A stretch of DNA of 64,000 nucleotides from Tabrizicola_A aquatica (GTDB lineage Bacteria; Pseudomonadota; Alphaproteobacteria; Rhodobacterales; Rhodobacteraceae). The stretch lies in assembly GCA_965194375.1 (NCBI GenBank), contig OZ239428.1; one strand, 5' to 3'. The notes under the pieces are model-generated. The model was not told the origin of the DNA. It did no database searches and saw only the letters and a program-made list of their open reading frames with translations. A program made the translations under genes and the position numbers. Of the stretch, positions 15,101 through 22,934 are shown piece after piece (the first letter of the stretch is position 1; the number at the start of each line of letters is the position of its first letter).

Positions 15101-16285
15101 CGGTTCACCCGGACGCATCACGCGGTAGATGTCCATGAGGGCGGTGTCGCGGCCCATGTTCTTGTCTGCCGCCAAGGTGTTGCGGATGTAGGGGCCGACA
15201 TTGACGTTGTCGATGTCGAGAACCGGGATATCGGTGATGCCCTGATCCAGCAGCGTCTTGACGGTGCCGCCCTTCGGCTCGCCGTCGCGGTCATAGTCCA
15301 TCGTCAATTCGTCGCCGGCTTCAGCCCAGATCTCGCCGGTTTCTTCGTTGATGATGTCCTTGGCCACATAACGGCCCATGATGTGATCAAACGGGACCAA
15401 AAGCTCGGTGACCGAACCCTCGTCTTTCCACTTTTTCACCATCCGCGGCGTGGCCTTTTCGCCAGCCTTCAGGATGATCTCACCCGTGGCAGCGTCAACC
15501 AGATCATAGGTCGGGCGGGTGCCCGACACGCGGTTCGGGAAGAACTTGGTGACCCAACCTTTGTTCTTCACGTGGCGGAAGCTGATGGTCTCATAATAGG
15601 CATCCATGATGCCTTCCTGATCCATGCCCAGCGCGTACAGAAGCGTGGTCACCGGCAGTTTGCGGCGACGGTCGATACGCGCGAACACGATGTCCTTGGC
15701 GTCGAATTCAAAATCCAGCCACGAACCGCGATACGGGATGATCCGGCAAGCGAACAACAGCTTGCCCGAGGAATGGGTTTTGCCCTTGTCGTGGTCAAAG
15801 AACACGCCCGGCGAGCGGTGCATCTGGGACACAACAACGCGCTCGGTGCCATTCACGATAAACGTGCCGTTGTTGGTCATCAGGGGCATATCGCCCATGA
15901 ACACGTCTTGTTCCTTGATATCCTTAACGCTGCGGGCGCCGGTGGATTCATCGACATCAAACACGATCAGACGCAGGGTGACTTTCAGCGGGGCGGCATA
16001 GGTCATGTCGCGCTGCTGGCACTCGTCCACGTCATACTTTGGCTTTTCCAGCTCGTATTTCACGAACTCGAGAACGGCGGTTTCGTTGAAATCCTTGATC
16101 GGAAACACCGACTGGAAGGTGCCTTGCAGGCCTTCGCCGTCCAAGGGCTTCGGGCTATCGCCCGAGCGCAGGAACAGGTCATAAGAGGATTTCTGAACCT
16201 CGATCAGGTTCGGCATGTCCAGAACTTCGCGAATCTTGCCGAAATACCGGCGGATACGCTTCTGGCCAACGTAAGCTTGAGCCAT
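12152..16285 (-). CDS. rpoB: DNA-directed RNA polymerase subunit beta
   Basis: The beta subunit of RNA polymerase, 1,377 residues from MAQAYVGQKRIRRYFGK. The rifampicin region around residues 525-560 reads SSQLSQFMDQTNPLSE then THKRRLSALGPGGL, which is wild type. The C-terminal part has the conserved MAGRHGNKGVISK block and ends LGLNMELLDAEEE. It follows rplL by 241 bases that contain attenuator-like hairpins, as in other bacteria where rpoBC expression is reduced relative to rplJL. Confidence 0.99.
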   Translation of the reverse strand: MAQAYVGQKRIRRYFGKIREVLDMPNLIEVQKSSYDLFLRSGDSPKPLDGEGLQGTFQSVFPIKDFNETAVLEFVKYELEKPKYDVDECQQRDMTYAAPLKVTLRLIVFDVDESTGARSVKDIKEQDVFMGDMPLMTNNGTFIVNGTERVVVSQMHRSPGVFFDHDKGKTHSSGKLLFACRIIPYRGSWLDFEFDAKDIVFARIDRRRKLPVTTLLYALGMDQEGIMDAYYETISFRHVKNKGWVTKFFPNRVSGTRPTYDLVDAATGEIILKAGEKATPRMVKKWKDEGSVTELLVPFDHIMGRYVAKDIINEETGEIWAEAGDELTMDYDRDGEPKGGTVKTLLDQGITDIPVLDIDNVNVGPYIRNTLAADKNMGRDTALMDIYRVMRPGEPPTVEAASQLFDTLFFDSERYDLSAVGRVKMNMRLDLGRPDTQRTLDRADIVACIKALTELRDGKGEIDDIDHLGNRRVRSVGELMENQYRVGLLRMERAIKERMSSVEIDTIMPQDLINAKPAAAAVREFFGSSQLSQFMDQTNPLSEVTHKRRLSALGPGGLTRERAGFEVRDVHPTHYGRMCPIETPEGQNIGLINSLATFARVNKYGFIETPYRKVIDGKVTDDVVYMSATEEMRHTVAQANAAQDSEGRFQDDLISSRKAGEFMLNPPDAIDLIDVSPKQLVSVAASLIPFLENDDANRALMGSNMQRQAVPLLQADAPFVGTGIEAVVARDSGAAIMARRAGVIDQVDASRIVIRATEMLEPGEPGVDIYRLRKFKRSNQSSCINQRPLVKVGDVVKRGEVVADGPCTDMGELALGRNVIVAFMPWNGYNYEDSILISERILKDDVFTSIHIEEYEVAARDTKLGPEEITRDIPNVGEEALRNLDEAGIVYIGAEVQPGDILVGKITPKGESPMTPEEKLLRAIFGEKASDVRDTSLRLPPGAYGTVVEVRVFNRHGVDKDERALQIEREEVERLARDRDDELAILERNIYSRLKTLVMGKTAVKGPKGIKAGSTIDEDLLSSLSRGQWWQLALGEEAEAKDVEALHDQYEAQKRALDNRFDDKVEKVRRGDDLPPGVMKMVKVFVAVKRKLQPGDKMAGRHGNKGVISKVVPAEDMPFLADGTPVDLVLNPLGVPSRMNVGQILETHMGWAARGLGLKIDDALKEYRRSGDLTPVREAMRLAYGDETYDEALADRDEAEFLELAGNVTRGVPIATPVFDGAKEADVNEALRRAGFDTSGQSEVFDGRTGEKFQRKVTVGVKYMLKLHHLVDDKLHARSTGPYSLVTQQPLGGKAQFGGQRLGEMEVWALEAYGAAYTLQEMLTVKSDDVAGRTKVYESIVKGEDNFEAGVPESFNVLVKEVRGLGLNMELLDAEEE

Positions 16286-16363
16286 GCTCGTCGTTACCTT
16301 TCATCTTTTCCCCGGCACACGTCCTGTCGGGCCACAGGAGCGCGCCGCTTGGGCATAGGGGGG

Positions 16364-16449
16364 AAGGTTCCATTCATGCCAGCTGTCCCGTCAGCTGGCT
16401 CCCGAACCTTACCGCGCCTTGGAAGGGGCTTTGCGCAAAAGCCCCTTCC
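16364..16449 (-). other. Attenuator-like hairpins between rplL and rpoB
   Basis: A perfect 12-bp stem GGAAGGGGCTTT/AAAGCCCCTTCC (16421-16449, five-base loop) is followed in the transcript by GCCAGCTG/CAGCTGGC (16378-16399), itself enclosed by AAGGTTC/GAACCTT. The position matches the partial terminator and RNase III site known in the enterobacterial rplL-rpoB spacer. That the role is the same is inference. Confidence 0.7.
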
Positions 16450-16526
16450 GAGACGCGAGAAGCTGGAGGCAGATTTCTCTGCCCCCAGCCTGCAAATCCT
16501 TGCCGGGGCAAGCGCCCCGGAGTGGA

Positions 16527-16901
16527 TTACTTGAGTTCCACCTTGGCGCCAGCGGCTTCCAGGGCTTTCTTGAAGTTTTCGGCGTCTGCTTTCGAAACGC
16601 CTTCCTTCACTTTGCCACCGGCTTCCACGAGGTCCTTGGCTTCTTTCAGGCCCAGACCGGTGATGGTGCGCACTTCTTTGATCACGTTGATCTTGTTGGC
16701 GCCGGCGTCGGTCAGAACGACGTCGAATTCGGTCTTTTCTTCTGCAACTTCAGCAGCAGCAGCCGGACCAGCAGCCATCATGACAGCGCCGCCAGCGGCG
16801 GGCTCGATGCCATACTTGTCCTTCAGGATGGTCTTCAGTTCCTGCGCTTGCAGCAGGGTCAGACCAACGATGTCTTCGGCGAGTTTGTTCAGATCAGCCA
16901 T
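16527..16901 (-). CDS. rplL: 50S ribosomal protein L7/L12
   Basis: The flexible stalk protein of the large subunit that recruits translational GTPases. The start MADLNKLAEDIVGLTLL at 16901 (124 residues) is preferred to the ATG six bases earlier, because GGA is 8 bases before it and only 2 before the other. The N-terminal dimerization domain is followed by an Ala/Gly-rich hinge (about 38-52) and the C-terminal domain with GLKEAKDLVEAGGKVKEGV. It lies 63 bases after rplJ. Confidence 0.98.
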   Translation of the reverse strand: MADLNKLAEDIVGLTLLQAQELKTILKDKYGIEPAAGGAVMMAAGPAAAAEVAEEKTEFDVVLTDAGANKINVIKEVRTITGLGLKEAKDLVEAGGKVKEGVSKADAENFKKALEAAGAKVELK

Positions 16902-16964
16902 TTTCATATTCCGTAAGTTTGAGAGGGGTCCAACGAAGTGGGGTTAACCCACGCGAGGCAAGGA

Positions 16965-17480
16965 TCAGGCGGCAGCCTTTTCCTCGATGGTTGAAAGGAT
17001 GCTTGCGATGTTCGAAGCAGGCGCGCCAATGGCACCAGCGATATTCGAGGCGGGCGCACCAATGCACGACACGATCTGAGCGATAAGCTCTTCGCGCGAC
17101 GGCATGGAGGCCACGGCTTTAATACCGGCCTGGTCCATAACCTCACCGCCCATTGCCCCGCCAATAATGACGAACTTGTCGTTCGACTTGGCATAGGCCT
17201 CGGCAACCTTGGCCGCAGCCACAGGGTCTTCCGAGTAGGACAGCATGGTCATGCCCGTCAGGAGCTTGGCCATATTGGCCGAAGCTTTACCTTCAAGGGC
17301 GATCTTGGCGAGCGTGTTCTTGGCAACGCGGACGGACCCACCAACTTCGCGCATTTTTGCGCGCAGGTCCTGCATCTGTGCAACCGTCATACCTGCGTAG
17401 TGTGCAACCACAACAACGCCAGAGCTTGCGAAGATTTGGCCGAGTTCTTCGACCAACTGTTCTTTTTGGGCTCTATCCAC
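16965..17480 (-). CDS. rplJ: 50S ribosomal protein L10
   Basis: L10 anchors L7/L12 dimers to the 50S subunit and usually represses its own operon. I take a GTG start at 17480, reading (V)DRAQKEQLVEELGQIF, with GGAG seven bases upstream; this gives 171 residues, the family length. The longer open frame to 17885 covers leader DNA and has no family similarity. The C-terminal part repeats IGAPASNIA, the helix that binds L12. The 278 bases before the start form a leader that could hold the L10 binding site. Confidence 0.95.
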   Translation of the reverse strand: MDRAQKEQLVEELGQIFASSGVVVVAHYAGMTVAQMQDLRAKMREVGGSVRVAKNTLAKIALEGKASANMAKLLTGMTMLSYSEDPVAAAKVAEAYAKSNDKFVIIGGAMGGEVMDQAGIKAVASMPSREELIAQIVSCIGAPASNIAGAIGAPASNIASILSTIEEKAAA

Positions 17481-17690
17481 AGTTTCACTCCAAGTGTGGG
17501 GGTTTCCCCCCGGCTCATGTTTGTGGCGAACCGAAGGCCCGCCACGTTCGGGTCCACGATAAAGTCCCGAGCCTTGATCACCCGAGGAAACCCCGGACTC
17601 ACTGTTCTCGAACCCCATCTCAGGAGGGAAATTAAGGCGTTTGCGCGCCACCCACCGTCTCGGACAAAGCATACCTAACCCCCGCGACGA

Positions 17691-17719
17691 ATCACGGAAG
17701 TGTGGCATGAGGGGGTCAA
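17691..17719 (-). promoter_or_regulatory. Candidate promoter for rplJL-rpoBC
   Basis: On the minus strand TTGACC (17719-17714) and CGTGAT (17696-17691) are 17 bases apart, about 210 bases before rplJ and just after the glycosyltransferase stop. The -10 is weak. A promoter is expected here, because a terminator follows rplA and two unrelated genes intervene. Confidence 0.3.
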
Positions 17720-17758
17720 TAGCCCCTGGCGCACGAATTTGAAAGCCCTGCCGTCGGA

Positions 17759-18508
17759 TCAAGCCGCAATCTGTTTGCGACGAAACCGCGCGCGGGCCTT
17801 GGGGCTGAAGATTGGCCACTCCACCCAAGCCCGGATCTTGGCCCCCAGCACCCGATGCGGGCAGGCATGGCTGGCCAACAACCACGGCAGCATCACCTGA
17901 TCGCGCCGCGTCAGGCTGGTCAGGCTGTCATACCACGCGGCGTTCAGCGCATCGGTCCGCGCGCAGCCCATCCGCTGCACCAGACAGGTGTTCACATAAA
18001 GCCCGGCATGGCGCGGCAGGGCTTGGGCCGTGAAATGGGCCGTCACTTGGGCGTGCTGGTCGGGCGTCATGTAGCCCAGCCGCAAGCATTCGTCCGCCTC
18101 ATCCCACGCGCAGTCGCGGCGGCGGTGGCGGAACAGATAGCGCCCGGCGGGGGTATCGGGATGTTCCTTGACCACCCGGCGGATGATCCGCGCCGGGTCC
18201 AAAAGGAACCGCGCGTTGTTGTCTAAGTAGACCACCCAGTCATAGCCCTGAAAGAAGAGGTGCGGACACAGTTTGGGCAGACGCGACAGAATGGCCGGCC
18301 CCTCGCCCGCATCTTCCAGCCGGATCAGTCGGGCGGGTGAGGGCAGGCTGGCATGGTCGGTAAAAACGAACCGGTCATAGGCCGGGCTGTCGCTGCCCGT
18401 GGCCGCCGCGTTGAACGGCTCATGCGCGCCGAAATAGCAGGAATACACTGCAATCCGGGGGCCATCCGCCCCCGGTTGCAGCACAGGCCCTGCCGACCCT
18501 GCGCTCAC
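17759..18508 (-). CDS. DUF616/TOD1-type glycosyltransferase-domain protein
   Basis: Resembles the DUF616 (TOD1/MUCI70) glycosyltransferase-like family. The N-terminal half has RIAVYSCYFGAHEPF and DRFVFTDH, then DWVVYLDNNARFLLDP, where a DxD-like metal site would sit, and CAWDEADECLRLG. No signal peptide or membrane segment is seen. Acceptor and sugar are unknown. The 249-residue reading frame starts at an ATG that overlaps the stop of the preceding methyltransferase gene (ATGA), so the two are translationally coupled. The pair is inserted between rplA and rplJ. Family assignment is by recognition only. Confidence 0.7.
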   Translation of the reverse strand: MSAGSAGPVLQPGADGPRIAVYSCYFGAHEPFNAAATGSDSPAYDRFVFTDHASLPSPARLIRLEDAGEGPAILSRLPKLCPHLFFQGYDWVVYLDNNARFLLDPARIIRRVVKEHPDTPAGRYLFRHRRRDCAWDEADECLRLGYMTPDQHAQVTAHFTAQALPRHAGLYVNTCLVQRMGCARTDALNAAWYDSLTSLTRRDQVMLPWLLASHACPHRVLGAKIRAWVEWPIFSPKARARFRRKQIAA

Positions 18509-19233
18509 AGGTTGGCGCGGAACATGACCGTGCGGATCGGCATGTCCTTGTGCGTGCCGCCATCAATCACCTCGACAACTGCCCCCTTGCCCGCCCCGAC
18601 CCGGTTCAGCATCGCCACCAGCCCGGCCTCAGAAATTCCGAACGGGTCCATCGCCGTCACCCGCTCGGGCTGATAGTTCCAGCCGTGGTCCAGAATCAAA
18701 AACCCACCCGGACGCAAAGACGACATCCACCCGGCAAAGGCGGTTTCCGGGTCATGCGCATGATCCCAAGAGTTAGAATAGACCAGCTCCATCTGCCCCA
18801 CCCAATCCGGATCCACCTCGTGGAAATCCCACTGGATCGTGTGCGGAAACTCGGTCGCATTGTCGGAAATCTCGGTGCCAAACACATCGGCCTGCGCGCC
18901 CAGATGCTTGCGGAACCAGACCTGCTCATTGCCGCGCCGGGTGCCGTGACAGACCCCGCGGGCCACCTGAACCCCCATCGCCCGCAGATAGGCCGACAAA
19001 AGCTGAATATGCTCTTCCGGCACCCACTGGTTTTCGATCTTCATCTTGTTGGCTTCGGTCTGCAGCCGACGATAGAGGTCAATATCCACCTTGCCATCGG
19101 CCGTATCATAGCGAAACAGCCGGAAATCCTCGGCCTCTTGCACCTTTGCCGCACTCAGCCGCTCGACCGCCTCGGGCGCCAGCCGCCGCGCCAGGCGGCG
19201 CATTTCCCCATCCTGAAATACTTGTTTTGCCAT
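18505..19233 (-). CDS. SAM-dependent methyltransferase-like protein
   Basis: A 242-residue protein starting MAKQVFQDGEMRRLARRL at 19233 with AGAGG six bases upstream. The middle holds a class I methyltransferase-like fold: GVCHGTRRGNEQVWFRKHLGA in the motif I region, DVFGTEISDNA with an acidic residue for SAM ribose binding, and LRPGGFLILDHGW in the later strand. The usual GxGxG is replaced by HGTRRGNE, a variant seen in methyltransferases that act in sugar or polysaccharide pathways. Its coupling to the glycosyltransferase suggests a joint role in decorating a surface glycan; this is inference. Confidence 0.65.
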   Translation of the reverse strand: MAKQVFQDGEMRRLARRLAPEAVERLSAAKVQEAEDFRLFRYDTADGKVDIDLYRRLQTEANKMKIENQWVPEEHIQLLSAYLRAMGVQVARGVCHGTRRGNEQVWFRKHLGAQADVFGTEISDNATEFPHTIQWDFHEVDPDWVGQMELVYSNSWDHAHDPETAFAGWMSSLRPGGFLILDHGWNYQPERVTAMDPFGISEAGLVAMLNRVGAGKGAVVEVIDGGTHKDMPIRTVMFRANL

Positions 19234-19307
19234 GATTGCCTCTTGGTCAAATATGCTTTTCGCCTCAATGCGCGCAGTTTGACCCAAGTTCGGAACCCAA
19301 ACAAGCA

Positions 19308-19335
19308 AACGGCCGCCCTTTTAAGGGCGGCCGTT
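19308..19335 (-). terminator. Terminator after rplA
   Basis: A perfect inverted repeat AACGGCCGCCCTT/AAGGGCGGCCGTT with a two-base centre, followed on the minus strand by TGCTTGTTTG. It lies 37 bases after the rplA stop and separates rplKA from the methyltransferase gene. It is largely self-complementary, so it could also act on plus-strand transcripts. Confidence 0.8.
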
Positions 19336-19372
19336 GCAATTTTGGTCACGCGGGCTTGGGGCCCGCCAGCCT

Positions 19373-20068
19373 TTAGGCGGTTGCCGAGGACAGGTCCACC
19401 GAGACGCCCGGACCCATGGTCGAGGACAAGGAGACCTTTTTCAGATAGGCGCCCTTGGCACCGGCCGGCTTGGCCTTGGACACGGCATCCACAAAGGCGC
19501 GGACGTTTTCGGCCAGCTTGGCCTCATCGAACGACACCTTACCGATCCCGGCATGGATAACCCCGGCCTTTTCGACCTTGAACTGCACTTCGCCGCCCTT
19601 GGCAGCTTCGACGGCGGACTTAACGTCCATCGTCACCGTGCCGACCTTTGGGTTCGGCATCAGGTTGCGCGGGCCAAGGATCTTACCCAGACGGCCGACC
19701 AGCGGCATCATGTCGGGGGTGGCGATGCAGCGATCAAACTCGATCTTGCCGGACTGGATGGTTTCCATCAGGTCTTCTGCACCGACGATATCCGCGCCAG
19801 CGGTCTTGGCTTCATCAGCCTTGGCGCCACGGGCGAACACAGCCACGCGCACCGTTTTGCCTGTGCCGTTGGGCAGCTGGACCACACCGCGAACCATCTG
19901 GTCCGCATGGCGCGGGTCAACGCCAAGGTTCATCGCGATTTCCAGCGTCTCGTCGAACTTGGCCGACGCGGCACCCTTGATCAGCTTGACCGCATCCTCA
20001 ACCGAGATCAGCGACTTGCCGGCGAAAACTTCGTTGGCCTTAGCCGAACGCTTACCGATATCTGCCAT
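19373..20068 (-). CDS. rplA: 50S ribosomal protein L1
   Basis: L1 forms the mobile stalk at the E site and usually represses translation of rplK-rplA. The 231 residues start MADIGKRSAKANEVFAGK and include the family core (TGKTVRVAVFARG, GKLGKILGPRNLMPNPK in the variant VGRLGKILGPRNLMPNPK). It follows rplK by 5 bases. A strong terminator lies downstream. Confidence 0.99.
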   Translation of the reverse strand: MADIGKRSAKANEVFAGKSLISVEDAVKLIKGAASAKFDETLEIAMNLGVDPRHADQMVRGVVQLPNGTGKTVRVAVFARGAKADEAKTAGADIVGAEDLMETIQSGKIEFDRCIATPDMMPLVGRLGKILGPRNLMPNPKVGTVTMDVKSAVEAAKGGEVQFKVEKAGVIHAGIGKVSFDEAKLAENVRAFVDAVSKAKPAGAKGAYLKKVSLSSTMGPGVSVDLSSATA

Positions 20069-20073
20069 GATGA

Positions 20074-20526
20074 TCAGCCCTTCACTTCGATGCCGCAGGA
20101 CTTGGCAGACCCAAGAATGATGTTCATCGCCGCTTCGATCGAGTTGGCGTTGAGATCTTTCATCTTGGTTTCAGCAATCTTGCGCAGCGCTGCGGTGGTG
20201 ATCGAACCGGCCACTTCACGGCCCGGCTTCATCGAACCCTTGGCGCGGGCGCGCTTGCCCACTGCCGGCAGACCAGCGGCCTGCTTGATCAGGAACGACG
20301 CAGGCGCGGTCTTCAGCTCAAGGCTGAACGACTTGTCGGCGTAGTAGGTGATGATGACCGGGGTCGGGGTGCCGGGAGCAATCTCGGCGGTCTTGGCGTT
20401 GAATTCCTTCACGAACGCCATGATGTTCAACCCGCGCTGACCCAGCGCCGGACCAACCGGGGGCGACGGGTTGGCTTGCTGGGCCTTCACCTGCAGCTTC
20501 AAGCTGCCAATAATCTTCTTGGCCAT
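20074..20526 (-). CDS. rplK: 50S ribosomal protein L11
   Basis: L11 forms the base of the GTPase-associated region on 23S rRNA and is needed for stringent response signalling. It begins MAKKIIGSLKLQVKAQQANP with the conserved PPVGPALGQRG. At 150 residues it is several residues longer than the common 141-142; the extra residues form a basic insert after the N-terminal domain (PAVGKRARAKGSMKPGRE). The C-terminal rRNA-binding domain (KMKDLNANSIEAAMNIILGSA) is normal. Five bases separate it from rplA. Confidence 0.97.
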   Translation of the reverse strand: MAKKIIGSLKLQVKAQQANPSPPVGPALGQRGLNIMAFVKEFNAKTAEIAPGTPTPVIITYYADKSFSLELKTAPASFLIKQAAGLPAVGKRARAKGSMKPGREVAGSITTAALRKIAETKMKDLNANSIEAAMNIILGSAKSCGIEVKG

Positions 20527-20635
20527 GTGGCCTCTCCTTTATCACTGCGCCGCCCCTCATGGGCATTGGCGCGGTTTAGTGGTCCGGTCTGCCCATGGGG
20601 TCTGGCCCCACAAGCGCGCCTCCCACGCGATGCAC

Positions 20636-21169
20636 TCAGAGGTTTTTCGACACCTGAGTGAATTCCAATTCGACCGGCGTCGCGCGCCCAAAGATCGAGA
20701 CCGAGACTTTCAGGCGGTTGTGCGCCTCGTCCACGTCCTCAACCATGCCGTCAAAGCCCTCGAACGGGCCGTCGGTGACCTTGACCTTTTCGCCAATGTC
20801 AAAGCGGATCAGGTTGCGCGGCGCAGCCTCGCCTTCCTCGACACGGTTCAGAATCTGGTTCACCTCGGCGTCACGCATCGGCATCGGCTTGCCCTGCGGG
20901 CCAAGGAAGCCCGTCACGCGGTTGATCGACGAGATCAGGTGATAGCCACGGTTGGTCATTTCCATCCGCACAAGCACATAGCCCGGCATAAAGCGACGTT
21001 CCGACGTCACCTTCTTGCCGCGGCGCACTTCGATCACCTCTTCGGTCGGCACCAGCACTTCGTCAATCTCGTCGCCAAGATTGGCGTCAGCGACAGCCGT
21101 ACGGATCTGCTCTGCGACCTTCTTTTCGAAGTTCGACAGCACGCTCACCGAATACCAACGCTTGGCCAT
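20636..21169 (-). CDS. nusG: Transcription termination/antitermination factor NusG
   Basis: NusG binds RNA polymerase through its N-terminal domain and S10 or Rho through its KOW domain. The start MAKRWYSVSVLSNFEKK at 21169 gives 177 residues and has GGTGG seven bases upstream; the ATG two codons earlier is too close to that site. The NGN domain (FMPGYVLVRMEMT) is followed by the KOW domain (GEKVKVTDGPFEGFDG, about residue 125). It is next to secE as in most bacteria, but with a 190-base gap. Confidence 0.98.
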   Translation of the reverse strand: MAKRWYSVSVLSNFEKKVAEQIRTAVADANLGDEIDEVLVPTEEVIEVRRGKKVTSERRFMPGYVLVRMEMTNRGYHLISSINRVTGFLGPQGKPMPMRDAEVNQILNRVEEGEAAPRNLIRFDIGEKVKVTDGPFEGFDGMVEDVDEAHNRLKVSVSIFGRATPVELEFTQVSKNL

Positions 21170-21359
21170 GCCCATTCCACCTTAACTTGCCAGCCCCGCT
21201 AAGTGACTGAATTTCCTGCATTATCCGGGATTTGCCCCGGCTGTTTCGGGAACAAAAAACAGCGCGCAACTCGAATCGCTGCGCGCCGTGTTCCCGTGGT
21301 TGTGGGCGGGATAGCCGCCAACAGCCCTGATTTCAAGGGAATTCCGCGGGATACCCCGC

Positions 21360-21557
21360 TCAGACGCCGCCGATGATCAGCTTCAGACCAAAACGGATCG
21401 CCATGTCGACGAGGCTAAAGAAGGTCGCGGTCAGGGCCGCCATGATGAACACCATGATCGTGGTCAGCAAGACCTCGCGGCGCGTCGGCCAGACGACCTT
21501 GGCCACCTCGGCGCGAACCTGAGCGATGAACTGCGTGGGGGAGGTCTTGGTGGCCAT
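21360..21557 (-). CDS. secE: Preprotein translocase subunit SecE
   Basis: SecE clamps the two halves of SecY. The 65-residue protein is the short single-span form: FIAQVRAEVAKVVWPTRREV is the amphipathic family motif, then one transmembrane segment (about residues 30-55). It lies upstream of nusG. Unlike most relatives it is separated from tRNA-Trp by a TauE/SafE gene. Confidence 0.98.
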   Translation of the reverse strand: MATKTSPTQFIAQVRAEVAKVVWPTRREVLLTTIMVFIMAALTATFFSLVDMAIRFGLKLIIGGV

Positions 21558-21677
21558 TGTTGGATCCGATAATTGTCTATGCGGTCAGATACGCCGAACC
21601 CTTCCGGATTTCAAGCCGCTTGGCCGCGCAGGCCAAAGCCGCCAGAGCGAGGCCCGCGCTGCCCCGGCGGCCCGCGC

Positions 21678-22451
21678 TTACAACAGCCGCAGGGTCTGAT
21701 AGACGGACAAGGCCGTTATCAGCACCCCCACCAACGCCATCAGGGCCTGTTGGGGCAGGATACGCGTGACATAGCCCGCCAGCGGAGCGGCGATCACACC
21801 ACCAACAATCAGCCCAGCAACAGCCCAAAAATAGGTCATCAGCCCTCCAGCCTCCGACCAATGGCCCGTCAGAAGCGCCACCAGAAACGCGACAGAAACC
21901 GCCACCGTCAGAAAGAATTCCACCGTGTTGACAGTGCCGATCATCTGCCGCGGCGCACCACCGGTGCCGACCAGCCCCGTGGTCACCACCGGCCCCCAAC
22001 CGCCGCCGCCAATGGCGTCGGCAAAGCCGCCAACCGCCCCCAAAGGTGCCACGAGAGCGGGGCTATGAGCATCGATCGGCTTTGCACGCCGAAAAGCCCT
22101 GTACAGGATGTAAACGCCCATGAACCCAAGATAGGCAGCGATATAAGGCTTGAGAACGTCGCCATCGATCGAAGTAACCACATAGGTTCCAGTCACGCCC
22201 CCAAGGATTCCGACGGGCGCCAGAATACGAAACAGGCGCCAGTCAACATTGCGATGCCATACATGCGAGCCTGCCGATGCCGCCGACGTGAACACTTCGG
22301 CCGCGTGGACACTGGCCGAAGCCGCCGCAGGCGGGACACCGAAGGCCAGAAGGACCGAGGACGAAACCACCCCATACGCCATCCCAAGCGCGCCATCGAC
22401 AATCTGCGCGAGGAATCCAACGATCAAGAACAACAGAAACATATCTTCCAT
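21678..22451 (-). CDS. TauE/SafE family sulfite exporter-like permease
   Basis: A multi-pass membrane protein of the TauE/SafE (DUF81) family, whose members export sulfite or other sulfur-containing organic anions; the substrate here is unknown. The start MEDMFLLFLIVGFLAQ at 22451 is chosen because GGAGG lies just upstream of it, inside the longer open frame. Two family repeats are seen: the first has VDGALGMAYGVVSS and the second has VGGFADAIGGGGWGPVVTT. About eight hydrophobic segments in 257 residues. It occupies the secE to tRNA-Trp interval on the same strand. Confidence 0.88.
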   Translation of the reverse strand: MEDMFLLFLIVGFLAQIVDGALGMAYGVVSSSVLLAFGVPPAAASASVHAAEVFTSAASAGSHVWHRNVDWRLFRILAPVGILGGVTGTYVVTSIDGDVLKPYIAAYLGFMGVYILYRAFRRAKPIDAHSPALVAPLGAVGGFADAIGGGGWGPVVTTGLVGTGGAPRQMIGTVNTVEFFLTVAVSVAFLVALLTGHWSEAGGLMTYFWAVAGLIVGGVIAAPLAGYVTRILPQQALMALVGVLITALSVYQTLRLL

Positions 22452-22744
22452 CTTAACCTCCATTTATATCACGACATTATCTATCGAGATTAAGCATTTT
22501 CAAGTCAAACCTTTGGAGTGCAGAGAAAAACGTCAAATGTTCGTTGGCTTGGCGGAGGGAGGAGGACAACGTTTTCCCTGACCATGGCTCACCGGAACGA
22601 CGGCGCTGCAGTCCGCCTGCAAGGCGGAATTCTGTGCCTTGGGCTAAACTGAAGAAACCTGCTCAAAGGCAAGGTAAGCGCCGCAAAGGCCACGTCGCGC
22701 CCGAATGCGGGACGTGTTGGCGACTGTGTTCTGGAAATGGGCCT

Positions 22745-22820
22745 TGGCAGGGGCAGCAGGGATCGAACCCGCGACCTACGGTTTTGGAGACCGTCGCTCT
22801 ACCAGCTGAGCTATACCCCT
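22745..22820 (-). tRNA. tRNA-Trp (anticodon CCA)
   Basis: A 76-base cloverleaf on the minus strand: acceptor AGGGGTA/TGCCCCT with one wobble pair, D arm GCTC...GAGC, anticodon stem ACGGT/ACCGT around CTCCAAA (anticodon CCA), T arm GCGGG-TTCGATC-CCTGC, and an encoded CCA end. The association of tRNA-Trp with secE-nusG is common in bacteria. Confidence 0.97.
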
Positions 22821-22832
22821 AGGCCTGCGGGC

Positions 22833-22861
22833 GAGTTACGGCATGGCCCGAGGGAAATCAA
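22833..22861 (-). promoter_or_regulatory. Candidate promoter of tRNA-Trp
   Basis: TTGATT (22861-22856) and TAACTC (22838-22833) are 17 bases apart on the minus strand; the -10 ends 12 bases before the mature 5' end of the tRNA. Confidence 0.5.
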
Positions 22862-22934
22862 GGGGCCGCAGCGGGGAATCTGGCTTGGCGCGAAAGAATC
22901 CCACGCCTAAGAAAGATGGCAAAGGAGCCGCACC

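Noticed and set aside
17480..17885. N-terminal extension of L10 to 306 residues
   Set aside because: No family similarity before the GTG at 17480, and a good ribosome site precedes that GTG; the region is better seen as the rplJ leader.
22544..22822. Plus-strand open frame ending QGSNPRPTVLETVALPAELYP
   Set aside because: It is the antisense of tRNA-Trp; this peptide is a well-known false ORF product over tRNA genes.
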